From assembly GCA_946539635.1 (NCBI GenBank), contig CAMNHS010000032.1, positions 1 through 12,803 on the forward strand: 12,803 bases of DNA, read 5' to 3'. Made by a program: the position numbers and the translations under genes. Of this stretch, positions 5,540 to 12,803 are shown piece by piece; within the stretch, counting starts at the first letter, position 1; every line of letters starts with the position of its first letter. Under the pieces are notes generated by a model. That model searched no databases. It was not told where the DNA came from and worked only from the letters and a program-made list of their open reading frames with translations. This stretch comes from an uncultured Prevotellaceae bacterium. Lineage in GTDB: Bacteria; Bacteroidota; Bacteroidia; Bacteroidales; Bacteroidaceae.

Positions 5540-8111
5540 GACCTTCCGCATTCTTACCTCCAGCAGTAGCGAAATGCGGTTGTCCGCCACCACCACCTTG
5601 TATCAATTTTCCTGCTTCGCGAACCATCTGTCCAGCATTTTTACCCTCTTTTACCAAGTCGTCAGAAATGGCGACAGTAAGATTAGGCTTACCTTGTGAA
5701 GCACATCCAATTGCAACAACTAATTTTTCGGGGAACTGTTGCCTCAGTTGGAATGCTATATCTTTTGCATTCTGAGCCTCTATAGGTAGCACACCACTCA
5801 TAATCTTTATGCCGTCTTTCTCACGAACATTATTTATGAGTTTCTCCTTATACTGTCCTGCCTGCTGTGATTTAAATTCGTCCACTTGAGCCTGCAACTC
5901 TTTGTTTTCAGCAATGGCTTTGGATATAGTCTCAAACAGGTTTGGAGCATTGTTGAAGAGTGTCTTTAAGGAATTCTGGAAATCCTGAGCCCTATCCATC
6001 AACTCTTCAACAGCTTTACCTGTGATAGCCTCGATACGACGAACGCCAGCAGCAATACTGCTTTCGTTAATGATGCGTACCATTCCTATCTGACCTGTTG
6101 ATGCAGCATGGCATCCACCACAGAATTCTACAGAAGAACCAAATTTCACGACGCGCACTTTGTCACCATATTTTTCTCCGAAGAGTGCTATGGCTCCTAA
6201 TTGCTTTGCTTCCTCAATTGGTGTGTCGCGGAATTCCTCAAGTGGAAGATTCTGACGAATGCGTTCGTTGACGATATGTTCTACTTCGCGTATCTGCTCT
6301 GGTGTAACCTTCTCAAAGTGTGAGAAGTCAAAGCGTAAGTATTCGTCAGTTACCAGCGAGCCTTTCTGTTCTACATGTTCACCAAGTACCTCTCTTAACG
6401 CTTGGTCTAACAAGTGGGTACATGTGTGATTGCTTTCTATAGCTTGGCGTTTGTCTGTATCTACACAAGCCATGAATTCAGCTTCGCAGTTTTCTGGTAT
6501 CTTGTTAACGATGTGTATTGCAACACCATTTTCCTTCTTGGTGTCAAGTACTTTTATCTCTTCGTTTTCGGAAACCAGTACGCCACTATCGCCTATTTCA
6601 CCACCCATTTCTCCGTAGAAGGGCGTGTTGTCGAGAATCATCTCATAAGCAGTGCCTCTCTTCTGTTGTACCTCACGATACTTCACAATGTGGCAAGGGT
6701 ATTCTGTGTAGTCGTATCCTACGAAATTAGATTCCTTATCTTGAAGCACAACCCAGTCACCCAAGTGTACCTCAGCAGCATTCCTGGCGCGCTTCTTTTG
6801 TTCCTCCATACAGTTGTTGAATTCTTTCTCGTCCACAGTCATGCCTTGTTCACGGCATATCAATTCTGTGAGGTCGAGAGGGAATCCATAAGTGTCGAAG
6901 AGTGTGAAAGCCTTGTCTCCAGCAATTTCTGTCTTTCCAGCTGCCTTTGTCTCGTTGATGATACCTTGCAACAATTTTATACCATTCTCCAGAGTACGTA
7001 GGAAAGCACTCTCTTCCTCCTGCATCACCTTCATGATGAGCTTCTGTTGTGCAGGTAATTCTGGGAAGGCTTCTCCCATTTCCTCTACGAGGGTTGGTAC
7101 TAGTTTGTATATGAATGCCTCCTTTTGACCGAGGAAGGTATATCCATATCTCACTGCGCGTCTCAAGATTCGCCTTATTACATATCCTGCTTTTGCGTTA
7201 CTAGGCAACTGCCCATCAGCAATAGCGAAGGCTATAGCACGCAGATGGTCTACGATTACTCGGAGGGCAACATCTTTCTCTTCTGACTCACCATACTTAC
7301 ATCCTGCCATATCTGCCATCGTCTTGATGAGTGGCTGGAAAATATCGGTGTCGTAGTTGGAAGTTTTTCCTTGCAAAGTGCGCACAAGACGCTCAAACCC
7401 CATACCAGTATCTATCACCTTAGCAGGCAGTTCTTCCAGTGATCCATCGGCTTTTCTGTTAAACTGCATGAACACGAGGTTCCATATTTCTATCACCTGT
7501 GGGTGATCTTTGTTTACGAGATCTTTACCAGGAACCTTTGCCTTTTCTTCTGCAGAACGTGAATCTACATGCAACTCTGAACATGGTCCACAAGGTCCTG
7601 TGTCCCCCATCTCCCAGAAGTTGTCGTGCTTATTACCATTGATGATATGGTCTGCTGGTAAGAACTGTGCCCATATAGCAGCAGCCTCATCATCACGTGC
7701 CAAGCCTTCCTCCTTTGAGCCTTCAAACACTGTAGCATAGAGGTCTGCTGGGTCTATCTTTAGTACATCAACGATATATTCCCATGCCCATGTAATAGCT
7801 TCCTTCTTGAAGTAGTCGCCAAAGCTCCAGTTGCCAAGCATCTCAAACATGGTATGGTGATAGGTATCATGTCCAACCTCCTCCAAGTCATTATGCTTTC
7901 CGCTGACTCTCAGACACTTTTGTGTGTCGGCTTGTCTGCGACTCTTAGGGGTAGTGTTACCCAAGATAATGTCTTTAAACTGGTTCATACCAGCATTAGT
8001 GAACATCAAGGTTGGGTCATCCTTTACTACCATAGGTGCACTGGGCACTATAAGATGTCCCTTACTTTCAAAGAATTTTTTGAAAGATTCACGTATTTCT
8101 TTTGCTGTCAT
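5496..8111 (-). CDS. alaS: Alanine--tRNA ligase
   Basis: This 871-aa class II aminoacyl-tRNA synthetase charges tRNA-Ala and hydrolyses mischarged Ser/Gly-tRNA-Ala. The catalytic core occupies about 1-245, including [12 protein letters not shown] (36-47), [20 protein letters not shown] (86-105) and GMGFERLVR (236-244). The tRNA-recognition helices follow to about 450. The editing domain carries the zinc ligands HTCTH (H562, H566) and CGGCH (C664, H668). The C-terminal DHHA1-like domain has the glycine-rich [15 protein letters not shown] (839-853). Length and domain order are complete. The ATG at 8111 gives the conserved [14 protein letters not shown] opening. It is the last gene of a probable flavodoxin-mscL-alaS unit, 38 bp after mscL, and the spacer is filled by a 7-nt repeat array. 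Its 3' end overlaps yigZ by 44 bp in convergent orientation. Confidence 0.99.
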   Translation of the reverse strand: MTAKEIRESFKKFFESKGHLIVPSAPMVVKDDPTLMFTNAGMNQFKDIILGNTTPKSRRQADTQKCLRVSGKHNDLEEVGHDTYHHTMFEMLGNWSFGDYFKKEAITWAWEYIVDVLKIDPADLYATVFEGSKEEGLARDDEAAAIWAQFLPADHIINGNKHDNFWEMGDTGPCGPCSELHVDSRSAEEKAKVPGKDLVNKDHPQVIEIWNLVFMQFNRKADGSLEELPAKVIDTGMGFERLVRTLQGKTSNYDTDIFQPLIKTMADMAGCKYGESEEKDVALRVIVDHLRAIAFAIADGQLPSNAKAGYVIRRILRRAVRYGYTFLGQKEAFIYKLVPTLVEEMGEAFPELPAQQKLIMKVMQEEESAFLRTLENGIKLLQGIINETKAAGKTEIAGDKAFTLFDTYGFPLDLTELICREQGMTVDEKEFNNCMEEQKKRARNAAEVHLGDWVVLQDKESNFVGYDYTEYPCHIVKYREVQQKRGTAYEMILDNTPFYGEMGGEIGDSGVLVSENEEIKVLDTKKENGVAIHIVNKIPENCEAEFMACVDTDKRQAIESNHTCTHLLDQALREVLGEHVEQKGSLVTDEYLRFDFSHFEKVTPEQIREVEHIVNERIRQNLPLEEFRDTPIEEAKQLGAIALFGEKYGDKVRVVKFGSSVEFCGGCHAASTGQIGMVRIINESSIAAGVRRIEAITGKAVEELMDRAQDFQNSLKTLFNNAPNLFETISKAIAENKELQAQVDEFKSQQAGQYKEKLINNVREKDGIKIMSGVLPIEAQNAKDIAFQLRQQFPEKLVVAIGCASQGKPNLTVAISDDLVKEGKNAGQMVREAGKLIQGGGGGQPHFATAGGKNAEGLKSAVDLIVELALA

Positions 8112-8116
8112 TAGTA

Positions 8117-8151
8117 TGTCTTTAACCTTTAATCTGTCACCTCTAACCTTT
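8117..8151 (-). repeat. Five degenerate 7-nt repeats between mscL and alaS
   Basis: On the minus strand the spacer splits cleanly into AAAGGTT, AGAGGTG, ACAGATT, AAAGGTT and AAAGACA (8151 down to 8117). Equivalent phasing gives GGTTAGA, GGTGACA, GATTAAA, GGTTAAA. The array starts inside the mscL stop codon and ends five bases before the alaS ATG. It contains stop triplets (TAG, TGA, TAA) in more than one minus-strand frame. Related arrays lie at 10149-10169 and 12714-12741. Confidence 0.7.
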
Positions 8152-8578
8152 ACTTTTTAGCCAGTAGGTCACGAATTTCTGTCAGCAGTTTCTCCTCATT
8201 ACTTGGTTCTGCTGGTGCAGCAGGAGCAGCGTCTTCTTCAGCCTTCTTAGATTTTTTCAGATTTGCCATACCCTTAACCATCAAGAATACACACAAAGCA
8301 ATGATGATGAAGTTAATGATTGTCTGTACGAAACTGCCGTAGTTGATGGTAGCAGGAGCCAATTCGATACCGCTATCAAGAACTACTTTAGGCAGTTCAA
8401 CCTTCAGGTCTGAGAAGTTAACACCACCGATGAGCCATCCAATAGGAGGCATGATGATGTCGTTAACGATACTGTTTACGATTTCTCCGAATGCACCGCC
8501 AATGATTACACCGACAGCCATATCAATGGCATTTCCTTTTACTGCGAATTCCTTGAATTCATTAATAAAGTTACTCAT
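8150..8578 (-). CDS. mscL: Large-conductance mechanosensitive channel
   Basis: This 142-aa inner-membrane channel opens under extreme membrane tension to release solutes during hypo-osmotic shock; it works as a homopentamer. The N-terminal amphipathic helix and TM1 (about 2-48) include the pore-lining run [20 protein letters not shown] (11-30) typical of MscL. The periplasmic loop spans about 50-80, and TM2 is about 82-104. A KKSKK charge cluster (108-112) is followed by an Ala/Pro/Glu linker and a short helix ending in DLLAKK, matching the cytoplasmic bundle. The ATG at 8578 gives the conserved [12 protein letters not shown] start. It lies 19 bp after the flavodoxin gene and 38 bp before alaS on the same strand, with no obvious promoter in either gap. 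Confidence 0.98.
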   Translation of the reverse strand: MSNFINEFKEFAVKGNAIDMAVGVIIGGAFGEIVNSIVNDIIMPPIGWLIGGVNFSDLKVELPKVVLDSGIELAPATINYGSFVQTIINFIIIALCVFLMVKGMANLKKSKKAEEDAAPAAPAEPSNEEKLLTEIRDLLAKK

Positions 8579-8597
8579 AATTTTTTCTGTTTTTATG

Positions 8598-9134
8598 TTA
8601 ATGTGTTATCTTTATTCCGTCTTTTATAGTCAGATTAGGGTAGGTGGCCCTTAGGTCTTCTACCGATTTGTCTATTGTGCTACTTCCTGATGTTGCAAAA
8701 GGTATTATGGTTTTCCCCTTCAGACCAGGATTAGCATCGATAAAGGTGTTGATGATGCGTGGTGCGACACCCCACCAAATGGGATAACCCAAATATATGG
8801 TATTATATTTTTCCATGTGTTTCACGTTCCCCTTCATGTTTGGACGCGACTTATCGTTTGCCATTTCTACTGATGAGCGACTCTTGCTGTTGTGCCAGTC
8901 AAGGTCTGCTTTGGTGTATTTCGTGGCAGGAGTAATACGATATATGTCGGCATGATGTTGCTCAGCCAACTGCTTTGCCAGACGTGAGGTGTTGTCTGTA
9001 GCAGAGAAATATACTACCAAAGCCTTGTCAGGTGCTGTAGAGACTTTGCTCTTGCTTTTCTTATATGCTGCCGATGTGGTCAGCATGCATCCTGCGCTAA
9101 ATAGTATTGCAAGGATTAATGTTAGTCTTTTCAT
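8598..9134 (-). CDS. Exported flavodoxin-family protein
   Basis: This 178-aa protein has a signal sequence and a flavodoxin-like FMN-binding fold. The mature part opens with [18 protein letters not shown] (37-54), where SATDNTS is the phosphate-binding loop. It continues with [13 protein letters not shown] (114-126) and FATSGSST (146-153), the loops that normally cradle the isoalloxazine ring. This is closest to the Flavodoxin_4 type, whose members act in electron transfer or quinone-type reduction; the partner is unknown. Residues 1-23 form a hydrophobic leader. Either signal peptidase I cuts after SAA (21-23) or Cys16 is lipidated, but serine at -3 makes a poor lipobox. The start at 9134 (MKRLTLIL) is an ATG that gives a clean signal peptide; a longer TTG start is unlikely. 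A consensus promoter lies about 30 bp upstream, and mscL follows 19 bp after the stop. Confidence 0.85.
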   Translation of the reverse strand: MKRLTLILAILFSAGCMLTTSAAYKKSKSKVSTAPDKALVVYFSATDNTSRLAKQLAEQHHADIYRITPATKYTKADLDWHNSKSRSSVEMANDKSRPNMKGNVKHMEKYNTIYLGYPIWWGVAPRIINTFIDANPGLKGKTIIPFATSGSSTIDKSVEDLRATYPNLTIKDGIKITH

Positions 9135-9164
9135 CTTGTCTTCTATTAGAGAATTATGCGGCTG

Positions 9165-9196
9165 CAAAATTAGTAAAAATATTTTATTCCTCCAAA
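9165..9196 (-). promoter_or_regulatory. Promoter of the flavodoxin-mscL-alaS unit
   Basis: On the minus strand TTTG (9196-9193) and TAATTTTG (9172-9165) are separated by exactly 20 nt, an excellent match to the Bacteroidetes TTTG / TAnnTTTG promoter. RNA would start near 9160, about 26 nt before the flavodoxin ATG. It lies just past the stop codon of the upstream transporter gene, so the two transcription units can be controlled separately. Confidence 0.75.
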
Positions 9197-9205
9197 TATA
9201 ACTAA

Positions 9206-10156
9206 TTAAATCCCGCTTTTGTTTTTGTTTTGGTTTTCGTTAACTCCCCTATGTCTGCCCCAAATTATAGCGCCAGCTATATTGTGCCACACGCTAAAGA
9301 TTGCTCCAGGCACTCCTGCCATCGCCATTGCTGCAAAATGCTGGTGTGCCAGTGAACATGCCAATCCACTATTCTGCATACCAACTTCTATACTCAATGC
9401 CACTTTCTTTGGGTGAGTTAAGCCTACCAATGCTGCTGCACCATATCCTAACAGGAATCCCAGCAGGTTATGCAGAACCACAACAATGAGAATTGTGATT
9501 CCAGAGGTGAGTAAAGCATTTTGATTAGCAGCAACGACAGCCATTACTATTAGGGCTATTGCTATTACTGATACTGCCGGCAGATATACAGCTACTTTGT
9601 CAGCAAATGATGATGCATAATGTCGCGTTATGATGCCGATGGTAATGGGTAGTATTACTACCTGCACTATGCTGAGGAACATTGTTATAATGTCCACTTC
9701 TACCATTGTTCCTGCTAAAGCCCATACCAGCATTGGCGTCACAAAAGGGGCGAGTAAGGTTGAGACAGTGGTTACTCCTACCGACAGCGTTAAATCGCCT
9801 TTCGCTAAATATGTCATCACGTTAGAAGCGGTTCCTCCGGGACAACATCCTACCAATATCACTCCTACAGCCAAATCTGGTGGCAGCTGAAAGATGATAG
9901 CTAACAGATATCCTAGTAATGGCATAATGAAAAACTGCAGCACATTACCTATCAACACATCTTGCGGACGTGAAAGGACTATGCGTACATCGTCTAATCG
10001 CAGCATCAGTCCCATGCCCAGCATCACGATGCCCAACATCCAATTAATCCATGATGCCTTGATGATATTTCCCACCTCGGGGAATATCATAGAGAATACT
10101 CCTGCCAGCAGTATCACTACAGCCATCCAACGGCTTATAAAGTTTGCTAGTTTCAC
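9206..10156 (-). CDS. Bile acid:sodium symporter-family transporter
   Basis: This 316-aa, very hydrophobic inner-membrane protein is of the BASS (SBF-like) family, with about nine or ten predicted membrane segments. Diagnostic stretches are GCCPGGTASNVMTYLAKGD (103-121) and EVGMQNSGLA (257-266); these map to the two discontinuous, substrate/sodium-binding regions of the fold. Bacterial members move organic anions such as pantoate, bile acids or keto acids with Na+; the substrate here cannot be told. The C-terminus is a short hydrophilic tail rich in Asn and Lys. The start is a GTG at 10156-10154 formed by a 7-nt repeat unit. An in-frame TGA lies two codons upstream, so the only other plausible start is the ATG at codon 11, just before TM1. 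It sits 15 bp after the C1B peptidase gene. Confidence 0.88.
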   Translation of the reverse strand: MKLANFISRWMAVVILLAGVFSMIFPEVGNIIKASWINWMLGIVMLGMGLMLRLDDVRIVLSRPQDVLIGNVLQFFIMPLLGYLLAIIFQLPPDLAVGVILVGCCPGGTASNVMTYLAKGDLTLSVGVTTVSTLLAPFVTPMLVWALAGTMVEVDIITMFLSIVQVVILPITIGIITRHYASSFADKVAVYLPAVSVIAIALIVMAVVAANQNALLTSGITILIVVVLHNLLGFLLGYGAAALVGLTHPKKVALSIEVGMQNSGLACSLAHQHFAAMAMAGVPGAIFSVWHNIAGAIIWGRHRGVNENQNKNKSGI

Positions 10157-10169
10157 GTTTCAGGTTTCA
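10149..10169 (-). repeat. Three 7-nt repeats at the peptidase/transporter junction
   Basis: On the minus strand the units are TGAAACC (10169-10163), TGAAACG (10162-10156) and TGAAACT (10155-10149). The transporter GTG start codon straddles units two and three. The TGA in each unit falls in a different frame because 7 is not a multiple of 3, so the trio carries a stop in all three minus-strand frames. The peptidase stop is three bases before the array. Confidence 0.75.
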
Positions 10170-10171
10170 AA

Positions 10172-11377
10172 TTAGAATCCACATTTTTTGCGAATATCCT
10201 TAGGAACAGCATTTTTGTTGATGAGGAAATCCATAGTCTTGGCTATGATGAAATTCTTCGACATATACCATGTTCCCTTATAGGCACCTGTTTCGCCCCA
10301 TGAATTCTTCACCATATAGTATTCGCGCCCGTTCTGGTCTTTTGCCTTTCCATATATCAGCATTCCATGATCATCTGTCAGTTCCCAGTTGTCATACTGC
10401 TCCTGACGCATTTCCTGAGTCGGTATTATCTCTGGTACATTGGCCCCTAACTTTTTAAGTTTTTCGTTTTTCTCTTTTGCCGACAATTTTAACCATTTTG
10501 CCATATCAGAGCCCTCATTGTCTGCCACTTTCTTAGTATCTACCAATATTGCTAATCCTTCACGGGTGAAGCCATCGTCAGAGACGTCACCGCCCCAAGC
10601 TACAGTATATCCGTTATCTATGGCATAATCAATGATGCGAGCCATATCATCCATTGGAATGTTCCATGAAAGGCCTCCGCGCCAGTTGTCCTGTACTTCT
10701 ACCGGGAATTCTGTCCAGAAGGGACGATGTGTGTATGAGGTAATGGAGACATAGTCCTTCCACTCAAGTCCCAATGAAGCAGCAAAACTTTGTGGGGTGT
10801 ATTCTTTTCCTTCGTAGGTAAACTTTTCTGGTGTCTTTCCTAAGTAAGCATCAATGATGCCCTGCAGACCATTCTTCCATGCTGGTGACAATTTCTTTGC
10901 GTCAGATGTGGACAGGGCCTGCACGTAAGGAGTCATCACCTTGAAGAATTCGTTGAAGTTATTTAGAGTGTCACCATACATTGTGCCTGGTGCTGGCATT
11001 GCATCTTCTGGACAAATGCCATAGTTGCTCAGTATATAATAAACATCATATGCCGAGCCACCTTGTGAAAACTGCATGTCACCATGCAGGCGAACCTTCA
11101 TAATAGCTCTATCCATATAGTTGCGATTAGCAACAAACATCTCACAAAGGTCATATGTCTTGCCATTCTTCTTTAGTATCTCTGCCTCAAAGAATGATAG
11201 AGTGGAGTAGTTCCAACAGGTGCCAGAACGAGCTTGGTTTTTTATCGATGTGATTGGGATTTCTTTGATGGTAGTAAAAATGATGCTGTCGTTTTTGGTA
11301 CTGTCTGCAACTTCTGCTGCTGGAGCAGTCATAAATACTGCAGATGCCATTAAGGCAACAAGAATGTTCTTTTTCAT
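10172..11377 (-). CDS. Exported C1B (bleomycin hydrolase-like) cysteine peptidase
   Basis: This 401-aa papain-fold peptidase is of the C1B/PepC group. The full catalytic set is visible: Q48 and C54 in KNQARSGTCWNYS (46-58), H337 in TDDHGMLIYG (334-343) and N358 in VKNSWGETG (356-364). Residues 1-21 form a signal peptide (MKKN, hydrophobic core, APAA), so the enzyme should act in the periplasm or outside the cell, unlike the cytosolic PepC and bleomycin hydrolase. The C1 fold is split by a long insertion, as in C1B enzymes. The C-terminus ends IRKKCGF; in C1B enzymes the C-terminal arm reaches into the active site and sets aminopeptidase activity. Start ATG at 11377 gives the signal peptide. 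It lies 28 bp after the ABC ATPase gene and 15 bp before the transporter, in one probable operon. Confidence 0.9.
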   Translation of the reverse strand: MKKNILVALMASAVFMTAPAAEVADSTKNDSIIFTTIKEIPITSIKNQARSGTCWNYSTLSFFEAEILKKNGKTYDLCEMFVANRNYMDRAIMKVRLHGDMQFSQGGSAYDVYYILSNYGICPEDAMPAPGTMYGDTLNNFNEFFKVMTPYVQALSTSDAKKLSPAWKNGLQGIIDAYLGKTPEKFTYEGKEYTPQSFAASLGLEWKDYVSITSYTHRPFWTEFPVEVQDNWRGGLSWNIPMDDMARIIDYAIDNGYTVAWGGDVSDDGFTREGLAILVDTKKVADNEGSDMAKWLKLSAKEKNEKLKKLGANVPEIIPTQEMRQEQYDNWELTDDHGMLIYGKAKDQNGREYYMVKNSWGETGAYKGTWYMSKNFIIAKTMDFLINKNAVPKDIRKKCGF

Positions 11378-11405
11378 AATATTTTTGCTTTTATTTATAG
11401 TTTTG

Positions 11406-12707
11406 CTATACAGTTCTTTTCAGAGTCTTTTTGTTTGTTATGCATTTTGGCATGTTTTCTTCATAATGTGTTACCATAATCAAGGTTTTGCTCTTATCTT
11501 TGCAATATTCATCTATGATACTCTTCACCATTTCGCTTCGTGGTTGGTCTAATCCATGGAGGGGCTCGTCGAGAATCAGCAAATCTGGACATTTTACAAA
11601 AGCCCTTACCACCAATACCAGTCTTTGCTCTCCAGAAGATAGTTTTATGAATGATTTCTCTGCCAAATTTTCTATGCCGAATACTCTCATCCACTTGCGG
11701 CAAACGGCATAATCCTCTTCTGTTGGTTGTACATAGAGTCCTATGGTATCCTTCAGTCCTGATGCTATGATACGCATTACAGGGAGGTCTCTGGTATATG
11801 AGCGATGCATTTCTGGTGAAACATATCCTATGTGTTTCTTTATCTCCCAGATGCTTTCACCATGTCCTCGCTGCATACCGAAGAGTGATACATCGTTGGC
11901 GTATGACTGCGGATTGTCACAACAGATGATTGACAGCAGGGTGGATTTTCCTGCCCCATTCTGTCCTGATAGAGCCCATCTCTCGCCTCTGAGGATATTC
12001 CAATCGAGATCTTTCAGAATGGTTCTCGGACCATATCGTATCTTTACTTTCTTGAGGTTTACTATTTCGTCACTCTTACCTATTGCCGATTGATGTTGTG
12101 CTGCCAATAATTCGCTCACCATCTCTGGATGTGCTTCCAACATGATGCCTTTGTCGTTGTTCTCTACTCGTCTGATTTCTGTTATAAAGTCAGGCACCTC
12201 TGCTTCTTTTGTCAATATTAGTACTATCTGCAGTCCGTGTTCGTGGGCCATATCTGCCAATACTCCCTTCAGTTGCTCTCGCGTTTCGCTATCCAAACCG
12301 ATGAATGGATTGTCGATAATGAGTTTTTTGGGGCGTCCCATAAGGGCTCTGCAAAGAACAAATTTTCTCAGTTCGCCTGATGATAGCAGTATGATGTATT
12401 TGTCCAGCAGATAGCGCAGGTTAAAGATGTCATAAAGGTGCTCCTTGAATGCTTTGCCATCTTCTGCTCCGCAGTTGCCTGCTTTGTATGCTTTCTCTAA
12501 CAGTTGTTCTACAGTAGGTGTCTCTGGATCTATCTCCATCTGGTTCCATCTCTGCTGCAGGTAGTATGTGCGGTCGTTGTCACCGCCATAGGTATCACGA
12601 AAAGTAATATACCTTACATAGCGTGAGGGATTCTCACGAAGATATTTCTCCACCAGCTGTGTCTTTCCGCTGGCATTCAGTCCTACTATTGCTATATGTC
12701 GTTCCAT
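11406..12707 (-). CDS. Tandem ABC ATPase, ModF-like, soluble
   Basis: This 433-aa protein carries two ABC nucleotide-binding domains and no membrane segment. NBD1 (about 1-205) has Walker A GLNASGKT (9-16), signature LSSGE (108-112) and Walker B LIIDNPFIGLD (129-139). NBD2 (about 212-425) has Walker A GQNGAGKS (248-255), signature LSSGE (356-360), Walker B LLILDEPLHGLD (376-387) and switch H414. In NBD1 the catalytic glutamate is N133 and the switch histidine position is K167, so NBD1 probably binds but hydrolyses ATP poorly. The layout fits the ModF/PhrA group, named after a gene near molybdate transport genes; its function is poorly known, and no molybdate gene is nearby here. The start is the ATG at 12707 (MERHIAIVGLNASGKT), because a Walker A loop normally comes this close to the N-terminus; an in-frame TTG inside the repeat array is less likely. 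Confidence 0.87.
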   Translation of the reverse strand: MERHIAIVGLNASGKTQLVEKYLRENPSRYVRYITFRDTYGGDNDRTYYLQQRWNQMEIDPETPTVEQLLEKAYKAGNCGAEDGKAFKEHLYDIFNLRYLLDKYIILLSSGELRKFVLCRALMGRPKKLIIDNPFIGLDSETREQLKGVLADMAHEHGLQIVLILTKEAEVPDFITEIRRVENNDKGIMLEAHPEMVSELLAAQHQSAIGKSDEIVNLKKVKIRYGPRTILKDLDWNILRGERWALSGQNGAGKSTLLSIICCDNPQSYANDVSLFGMQRGHGESIWEIKKHIGYVSPEMHRSYTRDLPVMRIIASGLKDTIGLYVQPTEEDYAVCRKWMRVFGIENLAEKSFIKLSSGEQRLVLVVRAFVKCPDLLILDEPLHGLDQPRSEMVKSIIDEYCKDKSKTLIMVTHYEENMPKCITNKKTLKRTV

Positions 12708-12713
12708 TGAGTT

Positions 12714-12741
12714 GGTTCCAAGTTTCAAGTTTCAGGTTTCA
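12714..12741 (-). repeat. Four 7-nt repeats before the ABC ATPase gene
   Basis: On the minus strand the units are TGAAACC (12741-12735), TGAAACT (12734-12728), TGAAACT (12727-12721) and the degenerate TGGAACC (12720-12714). The array ends six bases before the ATPase ATG. The stop codon of the gene entering from the window edge is the TGA that opens the third unit. The first three units are nearly identical to those at 10149-10169. Confidence 0.75.
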
Positions 12742-12803
12742 GATTTGCCACCCTTTCCTTGTTTTTTGTGGCAAAGTCCTTCCACGACCTATATTTCTTT
12801 CCT
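12725..12803 (-). CDS. C-terminal end of an unidentified protein
   Basis: A frame enters from the right edge and runs 25 codons to TGA at 12727-12725. The visible peptide is charged and coherent, reading GKKYRSWKDFATKNKER then VANLKPET. The last residues (LKPET) are encoded by the 7-nt repeat array. Too little is present to assign a family. The rest of the gene lies outside the window, on the same strand and just upstream of the ABC ATPase, so it may be the earlier gene of that operon. The call rests on an open frame and a protein-like composition only; other frames here close sooner or look less protein-like. Confidence 0.45.
   Translation of the reverse strand, partial: GKKYRSWKDFATKNKERVANLKPET

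Noticed and set aside
6414..7001. 195-codon + strand frame opposite alaS
   Set aside because: Shadow of alaS codon use; the frame gives no recognisable domain, while AlaS is complete.
8117..8151. CRISPR-like repeat or att site
   Set aside because: Units are 7 nt with no spacers, no cas genes and no integrase nearby.
12708..12728. TTG start for the ABC ATPase inside the 7-nt array
   Set aside because: The ATG at 12707 places the Walker A loop at residues 9-16, as usual; the extension is repeat sequence.

Overview
The window looks like ordinary chromosome from a low-GC member of the Bacteroidales, most likely Prevotella or a close relative. Four things point there. The tRNA, ssb, gldE order is a Bacteroidetes arrangement. 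The serine palmitoyltransferase is of the Bacteroides/Prevotella type. Promoters carry the Bacteroidetes -7 motif TAnnTTTG, with a TTTG-like box about 20 nt upstream. No purine-rich Shine-Dalgarno sequences stand out before the start codons. The species call is from gene content and protein resemblance, not from a database search.

Left part, + strand (1-2388): the 3' end of a tRNA-Leu(GAG), a complete tRNA-Gly(GCC), an unrecognised 181-aa protein, a short SSB and the CBS/CorC-type membrane protein GldE. The three coding genes are joined by a 4-bp overlap and then a direct stop/start abutment, and a strong intrinsic terminator overlaps the gldE stop codon. The 189 bp between gldE and the convergent spt hold that terminator, a probable minus-strand terminator, nested palindromes and an orphan minus-strand promoter in front of a 31-codon ORF.

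Centre (2555-5539): serine palmitoyltransferase (minus) is divergent from a DAG-kinase/sphingosine-kinase-like lipid kinase (+), which abuts a YigZ/IMPACT-family gene. The pairing suggests a small sphingolipid module: Spt makes the long-chain base, and the kinase may phosphorylate a long-chain base or another lipid.

Right part, minus strand (5496-12803): the probable unit flavodoxin, mscL, alaS has a consensus promoter in front of the flavodoxin. alaS overlaps the 3' end of yigZ tail to tail by 44 bp. Upstream of that unit lies a second run, read from right to left: a gene whose 3' end enters at the window edge, a soluble tandem ABC ATPase (ModF-like), an exported C1B-type cysteine peptidase and a bile acid:sodium symporter-family transporter.

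I see no mobile element, CRISPR array, phage gene, rRNA or defence system. The most distinctive structure not explained by genes is a set of short 7-nt tandem arrays (GGTTTCA / GGTTARA type). They sit in three tight junctions between co-directional genes and supply a stop codon in one case and a start codon in another. The remaining observations are smaller: the orphan promoter and small ORF, an SSB without its acidic tip, the overlapping alaS/yigZ ends, and two enzymes of usually cytosolic families that carry signal peptides.
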